64,000 nucleotides of DNA from contig JAEYNZ010000095.1 of assembly GCA_023412195.1 (NCBI GenBank), positions 8,201 through 72,200 of the forward strand. The letters run 5' to 3'. Numbering within the stretch: the first letter of the stretch is position 1; each line of letters starts with the position of its first letter. The stretch comes from Bacteroidota bacterium (lineage in GTDB: Bacteria > Bacteroidota > Bacteroidia > Bacteroidales > Prolixibacteraceae). Positions 17,829 to 27,717 of this stretch are shown piece by piece. Below the pieces are notes generated by a model. The model worked only from the letters and a program-made list of their open reading frames with translations. It searched no databases and was not told the DNA's origin. Made by a program: the position numbers and the translations under genes.

Positions 17829-19169
17829 ATGTTTGAAAATTTATCAGACAGGCTGGAGCGGTCGTTTAAGCTGCTAAAAGGACAGGGGAAAATTACAGAG
17901 ATTAACGTAGCTGAAACCCTTAAAGAAATCCGTCGTGCCTTGCTCGATGCCGATGTTAATTTTAAAATAGCAAAAACCTTTACCGATGAAGTAAAGGAAA
18001 AAGCCATAGGCCAGAATGTACTTACTGCGGTAAAACCCGGTGAGTTGATGGTAAAAATTGTTAAGGATGAACTGGTGAAGCTTATGGGTGGCGAATCGGC
18101 AGGCATTGACCTGGGCGGTTCTCCTTCTGTATTCCTGATGGCCGGATTGCAGGGTTCTGGTAAGACAACGTTCTCAGGAAAGCTGGCAAACATGCTCAAG
18201 AGGAAACGTGGCAGGCATCCGCTATTAGTGGCTGGCGACGTTTATCGTCCGGCTGCTATAGAGCAGTTAAAGGTGTTGGGAGAACAGATCGGGGTTCCGG
18301 TGTATACTGAAGAAGGGAACATGAACCCTGTTGACATTGCACAATCAGCCATAAAAGAGGCCAAAAGAAAAGGCTATGATGTGGTGATTGTGGATACCGC
18401 CGGTCGCCTTGCCATTGATGAGCAGATGATGAAGGAGATTTCAGCCATCAAAAAGGCTGTTAATCCAAATGAGATCCTTTTCGTGGTTGATTCCATGACA
18501 GGTCAGGATGCAGTTAATACTGCGAAGGAATTCAATGATGTGCTTGATTTTGATGGTGTAGTGCTTACCAAGCTGGATGGTGATACACGTGGTGGAGCTG
18601 CCCTTTCAATCAGAAGGGTAGTGGATAAGCCCATCAAATTTGTGGGTACAGGTGAAAAGCTTGACGCCATTGATGTATTCTATCCCAACAGGATGGCCGA
18701 CCGTATTCTTGGTATGGGTGATATTGTGTCACTTGTTGAAAAGGCACAGGAGCAGTACGATGAAGAGGAAGCCAGAAGGCTTCAGAAGAAGCTGGCAAAG
18801 AATACATTTAATTTTAACGACTTCCTGAAGCAGATCCATCAGATTAAAAAGATGGGCGATCTGAAGGATGTTGTTTCAATGATCCCCGGCATGGGTAAGG
18901 CCATGAAAAACCTGGATCTGGATGATGATGCATTTAAGCACATCGAAGCCATCATTTATTCAATGACACATGCAGAACGTGAAGACCCTGCCCTGATCAA
19001 CGGAAGCAGGCGCAAAAGGATTGCTGAAGGCTCAGGTACCAATATACAGGAGGTGAACAGGCTGCTGAAACAGTTTGCTGAAACCCGGAAAATGATGCGT
19101 ATGGTTACCCAGGGTAAAAATATCCAGCGTATGATGGGCAGCATGAAGCAACCCGGTGGGAAGTTCTGA
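17829..19169 (+). CDS. ffh: signal recognition particle protein Ffh
   Basis: GTPase that, with 4.5S RNA, binds signal sequences of nascent membrane and secreted proteins and docks at FtsY. 446 residues: helical N domain, G domain with [15 protein letters not shown] (P-loop), [18 protein letters not shown] and [10 protein letters not shown], and a Met-rich M domain ([25 protein letters not shown]). ATG 17829 gives the usual MFENLSDRL; the ATG directly before it would add one Met. folD follows after 67 bp on the same strand. Confidence 0.98.
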   Translation: MFENLSDRLERSFKLLKGQGKITEINVAETLKEIRRALLDADVNFKIAKTFTDEVKEKAIGQNVLTAVKPGELMVKIVKDELVKLMGGESAGIDLGGSPSVFLMAGLQGSGKTTFSGKLANMLKRKRGRHPLLVAGDVYRPAAIEQLKVLGEQIGVPVYTEEGNMNPVDIAQSAIKEAKRKGYDVVIVDTAGRLAIDEQMMKEISAIKKAVNPNEILFVVDSMTGQDAVNTAKEFNDVLDFDGVVLTKLDGDTRGGAALSIRRVVDKPIKFVGTGEKLDAIDVFYPNRMADRILGMGDIVSLVEKAQEQYDEEEARRLQKKLAKNTFNFNDFLKQIHQIKKMGDLKDVVSMIPGMGKAMKNLDLDDDAFKHIEAIIYSMTHAEREDPALINGSRRKRIAEGSGTNIQEVNRLLKQFAETRKMMRMVTQGKNIQRMMGSMKQPGGKF

Positions 19170-19236
19170 TTAACGGGAAAAAGTAACAAACAATCTTATT
19201 ATAAAACTAAAACCAGCTAAGAAATAACATTTGCCC

Positions 19237-20115
19237 ATGGAACTGATAGACGGAAAAAAAGTCGCAGCAGAAATGAAACAGGAGATTGCTGCCAATGTAA
19301 GGGAGTTGAAATTAAAACTCGGCAGGGCTCCTCATCTGGCTGCTGTTCTTGTAGGGCATGACGGTGGCAGTGAAACTTATGTTGCCTATAAAATCAAAGA
19401 TTGCGAAGAAGTTGGTTTCAAATCATCACTTTTTAGATTCGAAGATGATGTTACTGAGGAAGAATTACTTGCAAAAGTAGAGGAACTGAATAATGATGAA
19501 AGTCTTGATGGATTCATTGTTCAACTGCCTTTACCCCGTCAGATATCCGAGCAGAAAGTTATTGAAGCAATTAAACCAGAGAAGGATGTTGACGGATTTC
19601 ATCCTGTCAATGTAGGACGGATGGTAATAGGACTGCCTTCCTTTGTTTCAGCTACACCGTTTGGGATCGTGCAGCTCCTAAAAAGATACAAAATAGAAAC
19701 CAACGGGAAGAATTGCGTGATTGTTGGCCGCAGCAATATAGTCGGGCGTCCGTTAAGTGTCCTTCTTTCTCAAAAAGCGGTCAATGCAACTGTTACTGTA
19801 GCACACAGCCGTACACAAAACCTGGAAGAGATATGCCGGAAAGCGGATATACTTGTTGCTGCCATCGGAGTGCCGGAGTTTGTAAAGGGCAATATGGTAA
19901 AGGAAGGTGCTGTTGTAATAGACGTAGGAACAACCCGTGTAAAATCCGAAGCTACCAGATCAGGTTATAAGTTAAAGGGAGATGTCCTTTTTGAAGAAGT
20001 GGCTCCAAAATGTTCCTATATAACCCCTGTTCCGGGTGGAGTAGGACCTATGACACGAGTGGCACTGCTTTATAATACATACATGGCAGCTGCCGGTAAA
20101 GTATCATTAGCCTGA
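19237..20115 (+). CDS. folD: bifunctional methylene-THF dehydrogenase / methenyl-THF cyclohydrolase
   Basis: Cytosolic one-carbon enzyme interconverting 5,10-methylene-, methenyl- and 10-formyl-tetrahydrofolate. 292 residues from ATG 19237 ([10 protein letters not shown]); a TTG two codons earlier is less likely. Motifs: [16 protein letters not shown] with the catalytic Lys, [42 protein letters not shown] (NADP site) and [17 protein letters not shown]. The pathway links to the fused formiminotransferase-cyclodeaminase at 27718, whose product is methenyl-THF. Confidence 0.97.
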   Translation: MELIDGKKVAAEMKQEIAANVRELKLKLGRAPHLAAVLVGHDGGSETYVAYKIKDCEEVGFKSSLFRFEDDVTEEELLAKVEELNNDESLDGFIVQLPLPRQISEQKVIEAIKPEKDVDGFHPVNVGRMVIGLPSFVSATPFGIVQLLKRYKIETNGKNCVIVGRSNIVGRPLSVLLSQKAVNATVTVAHSRTQNLEEICRKADILVAAIGVPEFVKGNMVKEGAVVIDVGTTRVKSEATRSGYKLKGDVLFEEVAPKCSYITPVPGGVGPMTRVALLYNTYMAAAGKVSLA

Positions 20116-20207
20116 ATTCATAAGAAAGTTTACCCCAAATTAATGATCGGATAATAATTTATTTTCTATTTTTGAAACCTATCCATTATTCTAAAAAACC
20201 AAAATTC

Positions 20208-20564
20208 ATGGAAAGTATTGATTATAGTGAAGAAAGGAAAGTTGCAGAAATCTATTCCAAAACCATCAGGGCAGGCAAGAGAACCTATTTTTTTGATGTA
20301 AAAAGCACCCGCAACAACGAGTATTACCTGACAATTACTGAAAGTAAAAAGAAATTTGCCGATGACGGCAATTACAGGTACGAGAAGCATAAGCTGTTTC
20401 TATATCCAGAAGATTTTGACAAATTCTCTGAAACCTTTGAAGAAATCATTTCTTACATAAGGGAAAACCAGCCAGTTATTACTTCAGATACTTTAGTTGA
20501 ATCAGAGGCGGAAAAGCCAATAACAGATGAAAATTTCACCTCTGTTGAGTTTGAGGATATTTAA
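20208..20564 (+). CDS. DUF3276 (PUR-alpha-like) nucleic-acid-binding protein
   Basis: Small cytosolic protein of a family widespread in Bacteroidetes that resembles eukaryotic PUR-alpha; single-strand nucleic acid binding is inferred from the family. ATG 20208 gives 118 residues. Seen: SEERKVAEIYSKTIRAGKRT, YFFDVKSTRNNEYYLTITES and KHKLFLYPEDFDKFSE, the standard DUF3276 core, then an acidic tail (about 90-118). A TTG 36 bp upstream lies within the promoter box TATTTTTG at 20167-20174 and is not the start. The stop is 1 bp from the stop of the convergent ABC-F gene, leaving no space for a terminator. Confidence 0.9.
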   Translation: MESIDYSEERKVAEIYSKTIRAGKRTYFFDVKSTRNNEYYLTITESKKKFADDGNYRYEKHKLFLYPEDFDKFSETFEEIISYIRENQPVITSDTLVESEAEKPITDENFTSVEFEDI

Positions 20565-20565
20565 G

Positions 20566-22449
20566 TTATGAATCAATTTCGCTGAGTTCGAGCCAGCGCA
20601 ATTCCTTTTCATCCGACAGCACTTTAAGCCTTACCAGTTCTTCTGATTTCTGGTGAAGTTCTTCATGATTCAGAATACCTGAACTAAGCTGGTTTTCCAG
20701 TTGGTGTTTAAGCTGTTCTAATTGCGCCAGCTCGGCTTCCAGTGCTTCTATTTCCCGTTTCTCTTTGAAGGATAGTTTTCTTTTAATATCCTTTTCTGCA
20801 TTTCCCTGAACAGGAGGATTTACCTTTACCGATCCCTTTTTAACAGTCTCAGGCTTTTCCTGATTTTCCAGATGATTGCGGTAGATGGTATAATTGCCCG
20901 GAAAATCGTTTATCACACCATTGCCTTCAAACACAAAAAGATGTTCAACGATCTTATCCATAAAAAACCTGTCGTGTGATACTACAAGAACACATCCTTC
21001 GAATGCCTTCAGGTATTCCTCCAGCACATTCAGGGTAAGAATATCCAGATCGTTGGTTGGCTCATCCAGGATAAGAAAGTTGGGATTTTGCATTAACACA
21101 GTACACAGGTACAATCTTCTTTGCTCCCCACCGCTCAGTTTGCCAATGTAATTGTATTGGGTTTCCGGAGGAAATAAAAAGCGGGTCAGCAATTGAGAGC
21201 TGGTCATGCGGGAGCCATCTTCAAATACAACAAATTCAGCGATTTTGTTGACAGCATCAATTACCCGTTCCTGGGCATTGAAGGAAATACCTTCCTGACT
21301 ATAGTACCCGAATTTAATGGTTTGTCCGGTTTGAATGTTTCCGCTGTCCGGAGTTATTTCGCCTGTAATCAGTTTCAGGAAAGTCGTTTTACCTGTTCCG
21401 TTTTTACCTATGATGCCTGCCTTTTCATATCGTGTAAACTTGTAAGTGAAGTTTTCAATTAGCTTCACTCCCGGATAGGATTTGGAAAGATTTTCAATTT
21501 CAATAATCTTTTTTCCCAACCGGGCAGATTTAATATTCAGTTCTACGTTATCCTCGTTAATTCTTTTGTTTGCCTTTTCCTCCGTTTCATAGAAGGAATC
21601 AACGCGGTACTTTGCTTTGTGGCTTCTGGCTTTTGGCATTCTGCGCATCCATTCAAGTTCAGTACGCAATATATTCTTCGCCTTCGCAACCGATGCCTGT
21701 TGCATTTTTATACGTTCGCTCCTTTTTTGCAGAAAATAGGAATAATTGCCCTGGTAGCGGTAAATCTGGTTGTCATCCATTTCAATGATTTCATCGCACA
21801 CCCTGTCGAGGAAATAGCGATCATGGGTTACCATGAGCAAGGTTGACCGGGTCTTTCCAAGATAGGCTTCCAGCCACTCAATCATTTCCAGATCAAGATG
21901 GTTGGTAGGTTCATCAAGGATCAAAAAATCAGGGCTTTGCACAAGCACTTTTGCAAGTCCCAGCCTTTTTTGCTGTCCACCCGAAAGATGCTTAACCTTT
22001 TGTTCATAATTATTGATTTTCAGCTGTGTGAGCACTTGCTTTACTTCAACTTCAGCATCCCATGCCTGCAGTTTATCCATGAGTTCAGATATTTCAGCAA
22101 TTCTCTTCTGATCGTTACGGGCAACTGCCAGTTCAAATTCTTTGACAGTCCGAAGTTTTTCATTATCCGAGTTAAAGACTTCTTCTATGACTGTATGCTC
22201 CTGATTAAGATTGGGAATTTGCTGGAAATACCCGATCCTGATGTTATTGGTTACAATAACCTGTCCGCTGTCTGGAGTCTCTTTTCCCGACAAGATGTCA
22301 AGAAGGGTAGATTTTCCTGCACCATTGCGTGCAATCAATGCTACTTTTTGCCCTTCAGAAACAGTAAATGAAATATTCTCGAAAAGCATCAACTCTCCCC
22401 AACGCTTAGAAAGATTTTCTGCCTGGATATATGGTTTCATATAATTCAT
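20566..22449 (-). CDS. ABC-F family ATPase (Uup-like)
   Basis: Soluble twin-ATPase protein of the ABC-F class, which act on ribosomes or, for Uup, in DNA/ribosome-related processes; there are no membrane helices. 627 residues: first ABC domain (about 5-245) with Walker A ALIARNGAGKSTLLD, signature LSGGQQKRLGLAKVL and Walker B FLILDEPTNHLDL; linker; second ABC domain (about 315-520) with GIIGKNGTGKTTFLKL, LSGGEQRRLYLC and LILDEPTNDLD; and a C-terminal coiled coil (about 560-625) as in Uup. Two ATGs (22449 and 22440) are possible. Minus-strand TATTTTTG at 22458-22465 is a possible -7 box but lies very near the start. Confidence 0.93.
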   Translation of the reverse strand: MNYMKPYIQAENLSKRWGELMLFENISFTVSEGQKVALIARNGAGKSTLLDILSGKETPDSGQVIVTNNIRIGYFQQIPNLNQEHTVIEEVFNSDNEKLRTVKEFELAVARNDQKRIAEISELMDKLQAWDAEVEVKQVLTQLKINNYEQKVKHLSGGQQKRLGLAKVLVQSPDFLILDEPTNHLDLEMIEWLEAYLGKTRSTLLMVTHDRYFLDRVCDEIIEMDDNQIYRYQGNYSYFLQKRSERIKMQQASVAKAKNILRTELEWMRRMPKARSHKAKYRVDSFYETEEKANKRINEDNVELNIKSARLGKKIIEIENLSKSYPGVKLIENFTYKFTRYEKAGIIGKNGTGKTTFLKLITGEITPDSGNIQTGQTIKFGYYSQEGISFNAQERVIDAVNKIAEFVVFEDGSRMTSSQLLTRFLFPPETQYNYIGKLSGGEQRRLYLCTVLMQNPNFLILDEPTNDLDILTLNVLEEYLKAFEGCVLVVSHDRFFMDKIVEHLFVFEGNGVINDFPGNYTIYRNHLENQEKPETVKKGSVKVNPPVQGNAEKDIKRKLSFKEKREIEALEAELAQLEQLKHQLENQLSSGILNHEELHQKSEELVRLKVLSDEKELRWLELSEIDS

Positions 22450-22646
22450 TATTTCGGCAAAAATAGCAAATTAAAGGTTAGTGGCGGGTTTGAAAATGAG
22501 GATGCGGGTTTATCTTCACATTTCAGAAGTAAACAGCACCGGCATGGCATACATTTTTATGCTGTATCCCAGAGATGCATTCCACCTTCAAATTTAAAGT
22601 GAGGTATTAAGAAAAAAATCACTTATTTTGAGAAAAAAGTTGAACT

Positions 22647-23318
22647 ATGAGAAAGAAGGAACTATTCCAAAAAGTAATGGCATACTTTGAAGAAGCAATT
22701 CCTGTAGCTGAAACAGAACTTGAGTATGAGAATCCGTTTCACCTGATTGTGGCAGTTATCCTATCAGCACAATGCACCGACAAGAGGGTTAACCAGATTA
22801 CACCAGCCTTGCTTAAACAATATCCTACCCCTCAAAAGATGGCTGAAGCCGAACCTTATGAAGTATATGAATATATAAAAAGCTGTTCATATCCCAACAA
22901 TAAATCGAAGCACCTGGTGGGAATGGCCCAAAAGCTCATGGAGTTGTTTGGTGGAGAGGTCCCCCACGATGTTGATGATTTACAGAAGTTGCCGGGAGTA
23001 GGCCGTAAAACAGCGAATGTTATAGCCTCAGTTATTTTTCAAAAACCTGCCCTGGCAGTCGATACTCATGTGTTCAGGGTATCTGCAAGAATTGGTCTTT
23101 CTACCAATGCGAAAACACCCTTTGCCACTGAAATGCAACTGATGAAACACATTGCCCCGGAGCTGATTCCAAAGGCGCACCACTGGCTCATCCTCCACGG
23201 ACGGTATACCTGTATTGCACGAAAACCAAAATGTGAACAATGTGGACTGACAGATGTGTGCAGGTACTACAGGCAGAATGTTCTGTCAAAGAGGCAGCAT
23301 GTTCCTCCGGATGTTTAG
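22647..23318 (+). CDS. nth: endonuclease III (DNA glycosylase/AP lyase)
   Basis: Base-excision repair enzyme removing oxidised pyrimidines. 223 residues. The HhH-GPD core has LSAQCTDKRVNQITPAL and LPGVGRKTANVIASV with catalytic Lys (GVGRKTA) and Asp (ALAVDTHVFRVSARIGL). The C-terminal [4Fe-4S] loop CIARKPKCEQCGLTDVC keeps the C-x6-C-x2-C-x5-C spacing. The stop overlaps the stop of the convergent ZIP gene by 4 bp. Confidence 0.97.
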   Translation: MRKKELFQKVMAYFEEAIPVAETELEYENPFHLIVAVILSAQCTDKRVNQITPALLKQYPTPQKMAEAEPYEVYEYIKSCSYPNNKSKHLVGMAQKLMELFGGEVPHDVDDLQKLPGVGRKTANVIASVIFQKPALAVDTHVFRVSARIGLSTNAKTPFATEMQLMKHIAPELIPKAHHWLILHGRYTCIARKPKCEQCGLTDVCRYYRQNVLSKRQHVPPDV

Positions 23319-24133
23319 ACCAGCAAAAGAAGACTGACCGCCATAACAACCATCCCGGCAATTAAACCATAAATTGCCCAGTGGTGTTCTCCATATTCTT
23401 CAGCCGATGGCAAGAGTTCATCAAGTGAAATAAATACCATAATACCCGCCACTGCAGCCATTGTAGTACCCATAATGATGCCTGAGTTGCCTACTGTAAG
23501 GTAGGGCATCAGAAGGAAGTAGGCAAGCAGGGCACCTACCGGTTCTGCGAGTCCTGAAAGGAACGAATAAAAAAAAGCTTTTTTTCTGCTGCCGGTGGCA
23601 TAGTACAAAGGTACTGATACGGCAATACCTTCAGGTATATTGTGAATCGCAACCGCAATGGCTATGGCAATCCCGACAGCCGGATCGTGCAATGCACTCA
23701 CAAAGGTGGCAATTCCTTCAGGGAAATTATGTATGCCAACTGCCAGGGCGGTCATAATTCCTATCCGGTACAGTTTGTGGTTCCTTGCCATGCTTCCGGA
23801 TTTGTTCATGTCTTCCACAGTCCGCATTTCATGAGGGTTCTCATAAGAAGGAATGAATTTATCGATTAACGCGATCAACAAGATTCCTGCAAAGAATGAT
23901 GAAATGGTATACAGGGTTCCATCAAATTCTCCAAACTTTTCTATAAAAGTATCTTTTGCTTCTGTAAAAATTTCTACAAAGGCTATGTAAATCATAACCC
24001 CTGCTGAAAAACCCAGAGAAACTGTCAGTAGTTTTGTATTTGTAGAACGGGCAAAAAAGGCAATGGCACTCCCGATACCTGTAGAAAGACCAGCAAAAGC
24101 GGTTAAAAGTAAGGCGAATTCAGCATTTCCCAT
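23315..24133 (-). CDS. ZIP family divalent metal transporter (ZupT type)
   Basis: Inner-membrane uptake system for zinc and possibly iron or manganese. 272 residues with eight predicted helices. The metal-site helices carry VGIHNFPEGIATFV (helix IV) and VAIHNIPEGIAVSVPL (helix V), the ZupT signature with paired His/Pro-Glu. A hydrophilic loop (about 100-125) separates helices III and IV. A TAATTTTG box on the minus strand at 24153-24160 is a possible promoter. No metal regulator gene is adjacent. Confidence 0.93.
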   Translation of the reverse strand: MGNAEFALLLTAFAGLSTGIGSAIAFFARSTNTKLLTVSLGFSAGVMIYIAFVEIFTEAKDTFIEKFGEFDGTLYTISSFFAGILLIALIDKFIPSYENPHEMRTVEDMNKSGSMARNHKLYRIGIMTALAVGIHNFPEGIATFVSALHDPAVGIAIAIAVAIHNIPEGIAVSVPLYYATGSRKKAFFYSFLSGLAEPVGALLAYFLLMPYLTVGNSGIIMGTTMAAVAGIMVFISLDELLPSAEEYGEHHWAIYGLIAGMVVMAVSLLLLV

Positions 24134-24270
24134 AAAAACTCATTTCATAATTCAAAATTAGTAATTTACCACTGAAAAGAAGCTGTAACATTTTTTTAAA
24201 ATTAAGATTCAGAATATTAATTAACTATAAAATAATGACACCCTGAAACTAAATTAATCCGCTGTGTTCT

Positions 24271-24300
24271 TTTGATATTTTAGTAATCTTTCTACTTTTG
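24271..24300 (+). promoter_or_regulatory. promoter of the ferredoxin gene
   Basis: TTTG (24271-24274), 18 bp, TACTTTTG (24293-24300), about 33 bp before the ATG at 24334. Confidence 0.7.
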
Positions 24301-24333
24301 TTGCTTTTCAAGTTAAACTTAAAGCTCAAAGTT

Positions 24334-24504
24334 ATGGCATATAAGATTTCTGAAGAATGTATTGCATGTGGTACATGTATTGATGAATGCCCTGTTGACG
24401 CTATTGCTGAAGGGGATATCTATGTAATTGACCCCGAACTTTGCACCGACTGTGGTTCATGTGCTGAAGTATGTCCGGTGGAGGCTATTTCGATAGACGA
24501 ATAA
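24334..24504 (+). CDS. 2[4Fe-4S] ferredoxin
   Basis: Small electron carrier of 56 residues. It has two clusters bound by CIACGTCIDECP and CTDCGSCAEVCP, the clostridial-type CxxCxxCxxxCP pairs, and a symmetric fold (PVDAI / PVEAI). Start MAYKISEEC at 24334; an upstream TTG-type frame extension (from 24298) overlaps the promoter. It stands alone between a good promoter and a terminator, so it is monocistronic and probably well expressed. Likely partner enzymes (oxidoreductases such as pyruvate:ferredoxin oxidoreductase or Rnf) are outside the window. Confidence 0.96.
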   Translation: MAYKISEECIACGTCIDECPVDAIAEGDIYVIDPELCTDCGSCAEVCPVEAISIDE

Positions 24505-24526
24505 TCCGGCCTAAATAAAACTCCAG

Positions 24527-24558
24527 GAAAGCTTGTCATTTATACTGACAGGCTTTTC
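24527..24558 (+). terminator. intrinsic terminator of the ferredoxin gene
   Basis: GAAAGCTTGTCA pairs with TGACAGGCTTTTC (one G.T pair) around a 7-nt loop, then CTGATTTT. It lies 22 bp after the stop. Confidence 0.75.
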
Positions 24559-24594
24559 TGATTTTATGCAATCATACTTTACAAATTCGTTCCG

Positions 24595-26190
24595 TTAAAA
24601 TCCATTCAGGTCCATCAACACGGTAGGTAGGAGCAACAGGAAGCCAAGCAAAAACAAGATCAAAATAAATGGTGCTACCCATCTGAACCATTTCTCATAA
24701 GGAATGCGTGCAATTCCAAGAACTCCAATCAACACCCCTGAAGTGGGGGTTATCATATTTGTAAATCCATCTCCCAGCTGAAATGCCACAACCGTTGCTT
24801 GGCGTGAAATGCCAATCAGATCGGAAAACTGCGACATCATAGGCATTGTCAGTGCAGCCTTACCAGAACCGGAGGGAATAAATATGTTTAGAAAAGTCTG
24901 TATGACATACATTACACTAATTGAGCCTACCTTACCAAGGTCTTCCATAGTTTGGGACAAGTAAAAAAGGATGGGGTCGATGATTTTCCCATCTTCAAGT
25001 ATTACAACAATTCCACCTGCCAACCCAACAACGAGTGCTGCTGAAAGAATATCGCCTGCCCCGGCAATAAATGATCTGGTGATATCATTGGCGGTTTTGC
25101 CTGAAGCAATTCCTGAAAATATTCCCAAAACAAGAAACAGGGTGGCAATCTCCATTACATACCAGCCATAGCCCATTACCCCGATAATCAGGAACACAAT
25201 GGTAAACGTGAGCAGGCTCAATATAAAGTAGTGAAATGATCTGCGCAGCGTAAGAAATCCGGATATAATGAAAATTAAAGTAGCAACAGGTACGGCCGGC
25301 AGAACAACTTCCTTATTGCCTATTTTCATGGCACTGATGGGATAAAACCAGGAGAATAAAAGCAAGGATATGGAAAGTGTAATAAATGCTACCCAGGCCC
25401 CCCGAGGTACTGAGGGAACAAACACCGTCTCCTCGGCAGCATTTCTCTGCCTCCAATATGCATCTTCCTCGTATACAGGTGATTTTTCAGGATTCTTGTG
25501 AATTCCTGAAGCATATCTTAGAATAAATGTAAACCCTGCGATATTGATAATAAACCACATGAACAACCGGTATTCAATGCCTGAAAACAAGGGAATGTTC
25601 GAAAGTCCCTGTGCTATACCCACAGTAAAAGGGTTCAGAAAGGCACCGGCAAAACCCAATGCAGCTGCCACAAAACATAGCGATACTCCAACTATGGAAT
25701 CATAACCCATGGATATAGCCAGCGGGATAAAAATTACTGTAAACGCTATTGTTTCTTCGCTCATCCCGAACACTCCACCAAATAAGCTGAATATGAACAT
25801 GATCCCAACGAGGATGATATTGTTGACGCCCAGTTTACGGAGCAACCGTGAGTGTTCCCACTTCTTTGAAAATTTCAGAAAGGAATAAATTCCAATATCG
25901 ATCGACCTGCTTTCATTCAATATCCAAAACGCTCCGCCAATCATGAGTATAAAGGCAATGATACCTGAAGTATTCACAAAACCTTCAAAAAAAGCTGAAA
26001 AAACCTGCCATGTCTGAGGCTGATTATCAACATACTGAAATGAACCGGGCTTTATAACCTCCCTCTCCACATCGTTCACCACTATAGTCTCGCGCTCAAA
26101 TTCTCCTCCGGGAATAACCCAGGTTCCAATGGCACAGAACACGATCAGGGAAAAGATGATCACATAGGTATGCGGTATTTTCTTTAGCAT
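24595..26190 (-). CDS. YfcC/DcuC-superfamily membrane carrier
   Basis: Inner-membrane carrier of 531 residues with about 12-13 hydrophobic segments, related to YfcC (C4-dicarboxylate or basic amino-acid exchange in other members; substrate not fixed by sequence). Seen: FGGVFGMSEETIAF, GFAGAFLNPFTVGIAQGLS and FIPSGSGKAALTMPMM with GDGFTNMITPTSG near the C-terminus, the paired hairpin motifs of this superfamily. It is transcribed away from hutI, with a shared 233-bp region that contains an 18-bp dyad (26327-26344). Divergence from a histidine-degradation gene suggests an amino-acid substrate, perhaps histidine or a product of its breakdown, but this is inference. Confidence 0.85.
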   Translation of the reverse strand: MLKKIPHTYVIIFSLIVFCAIGTWVIPGGEFERETIVVNDVEREVIKPGSFQYVDNQPQTWQVFSAFFEGFVNTSGIIAFILMIGGAFWILNESRSIDIGIYSFLKFSKKWEHSRLLRKLGVNNIILVGIMFIFSLFGGVFGMSEETIAFTVIFIPLAISMGYDSIVGVSLCFVAAALGFAGAFLNPFTVGIAQGLSNIPLFSGIEYRLFMWFIINIAGFTFILRYASGIHKNPEKSPVYEEDAYWRQRNAAEETVFVPSVPRGAWVAFITLSISLLLFSWFYPISAMKIGNKEVVLPAVPVATLIFIISGFLTLRRSFHYFILSLLTFTIVFLIIGVMGYGWYVMEIATLFLVLGIFSGIASGKTANDITRSFIAGAGDILSAALVVGLAGGIVVILEDGKIIDPILFYLSQTMEDLGKVGSISVMYVIQTFLNIFIPSGSGKAALTMPMMSQFSDLIGISRQATVVAFQLGDGFTNMITPTSGVLIGVLGIARIPYEKWFRWVAPFILILFLLGFLLLLPTVLMDLNGF

Positions 26191-26326
26191 GATTTAAGCT
26201 TTTAAAAAACAAAAATTGGACACAATATATGCGACTCGAAAATAGAAGTTTTTCCTTTATTATGAATTAAAGCAGAAGTAACTGTAACTGCAAAATTAAG
26301 TATTTGAAAAAAAGCTGCAATATTAA

Positions 26327-26344
26327 TTTGATTTCCGAATCAAA
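26327..26344. promoter_or_regulatory. 18-bp dyad between the YfcC-type carrier and hutI
   Basis: TTTGATT-TCCG-AATCAAA: perfect 7-bp arms around 4 bp, located 80 bp before the hutI start and 137 bp from the divergent carrier start. It is a candidate operator for both transcripts; no regulator gene is adjacent. Confidence 0.4.
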
Positions 26345-26423
26345 GTTGTAACTTAAAGAGATTTAATTTCTTTGATGATGGTGAACAAACACTGTTTAAT
26401 ATGCAATAAATTAAGATATTAAA

Positions 26424-27677
26424 ATGAAGTTGCTGCTTGAAAATATAAAAGAACTGGTACAGGTGGAAGATAACCCCAGGCCATTTGTAGCCGGCAAAAA
26501 TATGGCTGAAATCAAAACCATTAAAAATGCTTTCTTAATAATCAGGGATGAACTGATACAGGATTTCGGTCCGATGGACAAGCTGAAGGACGTATATAAA
26601 GACGATGATTTTCTTGTTGAAATAGATTGTACCAACAGGCTGGTTTATCCCAGCTACTGCGATTCACATACACATATTGTTTTTCCTGCACCACAGGAAG
26701 CTGAGTTTGTAAAATGTATCCGCGGACTTTCAAACGGAGAAAGTGCCCGCAGGGAAGATGGAATTTTATATTCCGCCCAATTGTTGCACCAGACTTCCGA
26801 TGAAAAACTGTACGATAGCACCATGCTCAGGATCGATGAAATTATGAAAACCGGTACCGGTGCTGTAGAAATAAAAAGTGGCTATGGCTTATTCCCTGAA
26901 GATGAATTCAGGATGCTGAATATTATTAAAGAAGTCAGGAAAAGCACTCCTGTATGTGTTCGGGCAACATTTCTCGGGGCACATGTAGTGCCTGCTGAAT
27001 ATAAGCAGAATGTGTCGGGTTATGTCGATCTTGTGATCAATGAAATGATCCCCCGGGTTGCAGGAGAAGAACTTGCTGAATTCATTGATGTTTCCTGTGA
27101 TACGGATTTTTTCTCTGTTAAAGATACAGAAAGAATACTGATGGCTGGAATCAAGTATGGCATGCGCCCTAAGATCCATGCCAACGAATTTGCCATATCG
27201 GGGGGAGTGCAGGTAGGTGTAAAATACAATTCCCTGTCGGTAGACCACCTCGAACAGATCGGCATTGAAGAAATAGAAGCCTTAAAAGGCAGTGAAACCA
27301 TGCCTACAGTCCTGCCCGGGGTATCATTTTTCCTGGGAGTGAAAGGTGCCCCTGTGCGCCAGATGATAGATGCAGGTCTGCCTGTTGCAATGGCTTCAGG
27401 ATTTAATCCTACAGCATCGCCCAGCGGTAACATGAACTTCATTGCCGCCCTTGGATGCATAAACTATAAAATGCTTCCCCAGGAAGTTATCAATGCAACT
27501 ACATTAAATACTGCATATGCAATGGGCATAAGTGACAGGCTTGGAAGCATAGCCCGCGGAAAAACTGCAAATGTTTTTATTACTTCCGACATACCGGGCA
27601 TCGAATATTTACCTTATTCCTTTGGTTCAAACCTTGTAGAAACTGTAATTTTGAATGGTGAAGTTCAGGCGATCTGA
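26424..27677 (+). CDS. hutI: imidazolonepropionase
   Basis: Third enzyme of histidine degradation; opens 4-imidazolone-5-propionate to N-formimino-L-glutamate. 417 residues of the amidohydrolase superfamily. Metal ligands are visible as CDSHTHIVFPA (HxH near residue 78-80), in FLGAHVVPAEY and in KIHANEFAISGGVQVGVKY, with a final DHLEQI and an Asn/Ser-rich MASGFNPTASPSGNM segment. The end carries the usual LGSIARGKTANVFITSD strand. It is followed after 40 bp by fused ftcD, giving the lower part of the pathway. hutH (histidase) and hutU (urocanase) are not in the window. Confidence 0.95.
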   Translation: MKLLLENIKELVQVEDNPRPFVAGKNMAEIKTIKNAFLIIRDELIQDFGPMDKLKDVYKDDDFLVEIDCTNRLVYPSYCDSHTHIVFPAPQEAEFVKCIRGLSNGESARREDGILYSAQLLHQTSDEKLYDSTMLRIDEIMKTGTGAVEIKSGYGLFPEDEFRMLNIIKEVRKSTPVCVRATFLGAHVVPAEYKQNVSGYVDLVINEMIPRVAGEELAEFIDVSCDTDFFSVKDTERILMAGIKYGMRPKIHANEFAISGGVQVGVKYNSLSVDHLEQIGIEEIEALKGSETMPTVLPGVSFFLGVKGAPVRQMIDAGLPVAMASGFNPTASPSGNMNFIAALGCINYKMLPQEVINATTLNTAYAMGISDRLGSIARGKTANVFITSDIPGIEYLPYSFGSNLVETVILNGEVQAI

Positions 27678-27717
27678 ACCTGTTGTTTTTATTACAGAAT
27701 ATGACTGACAAATAAAG

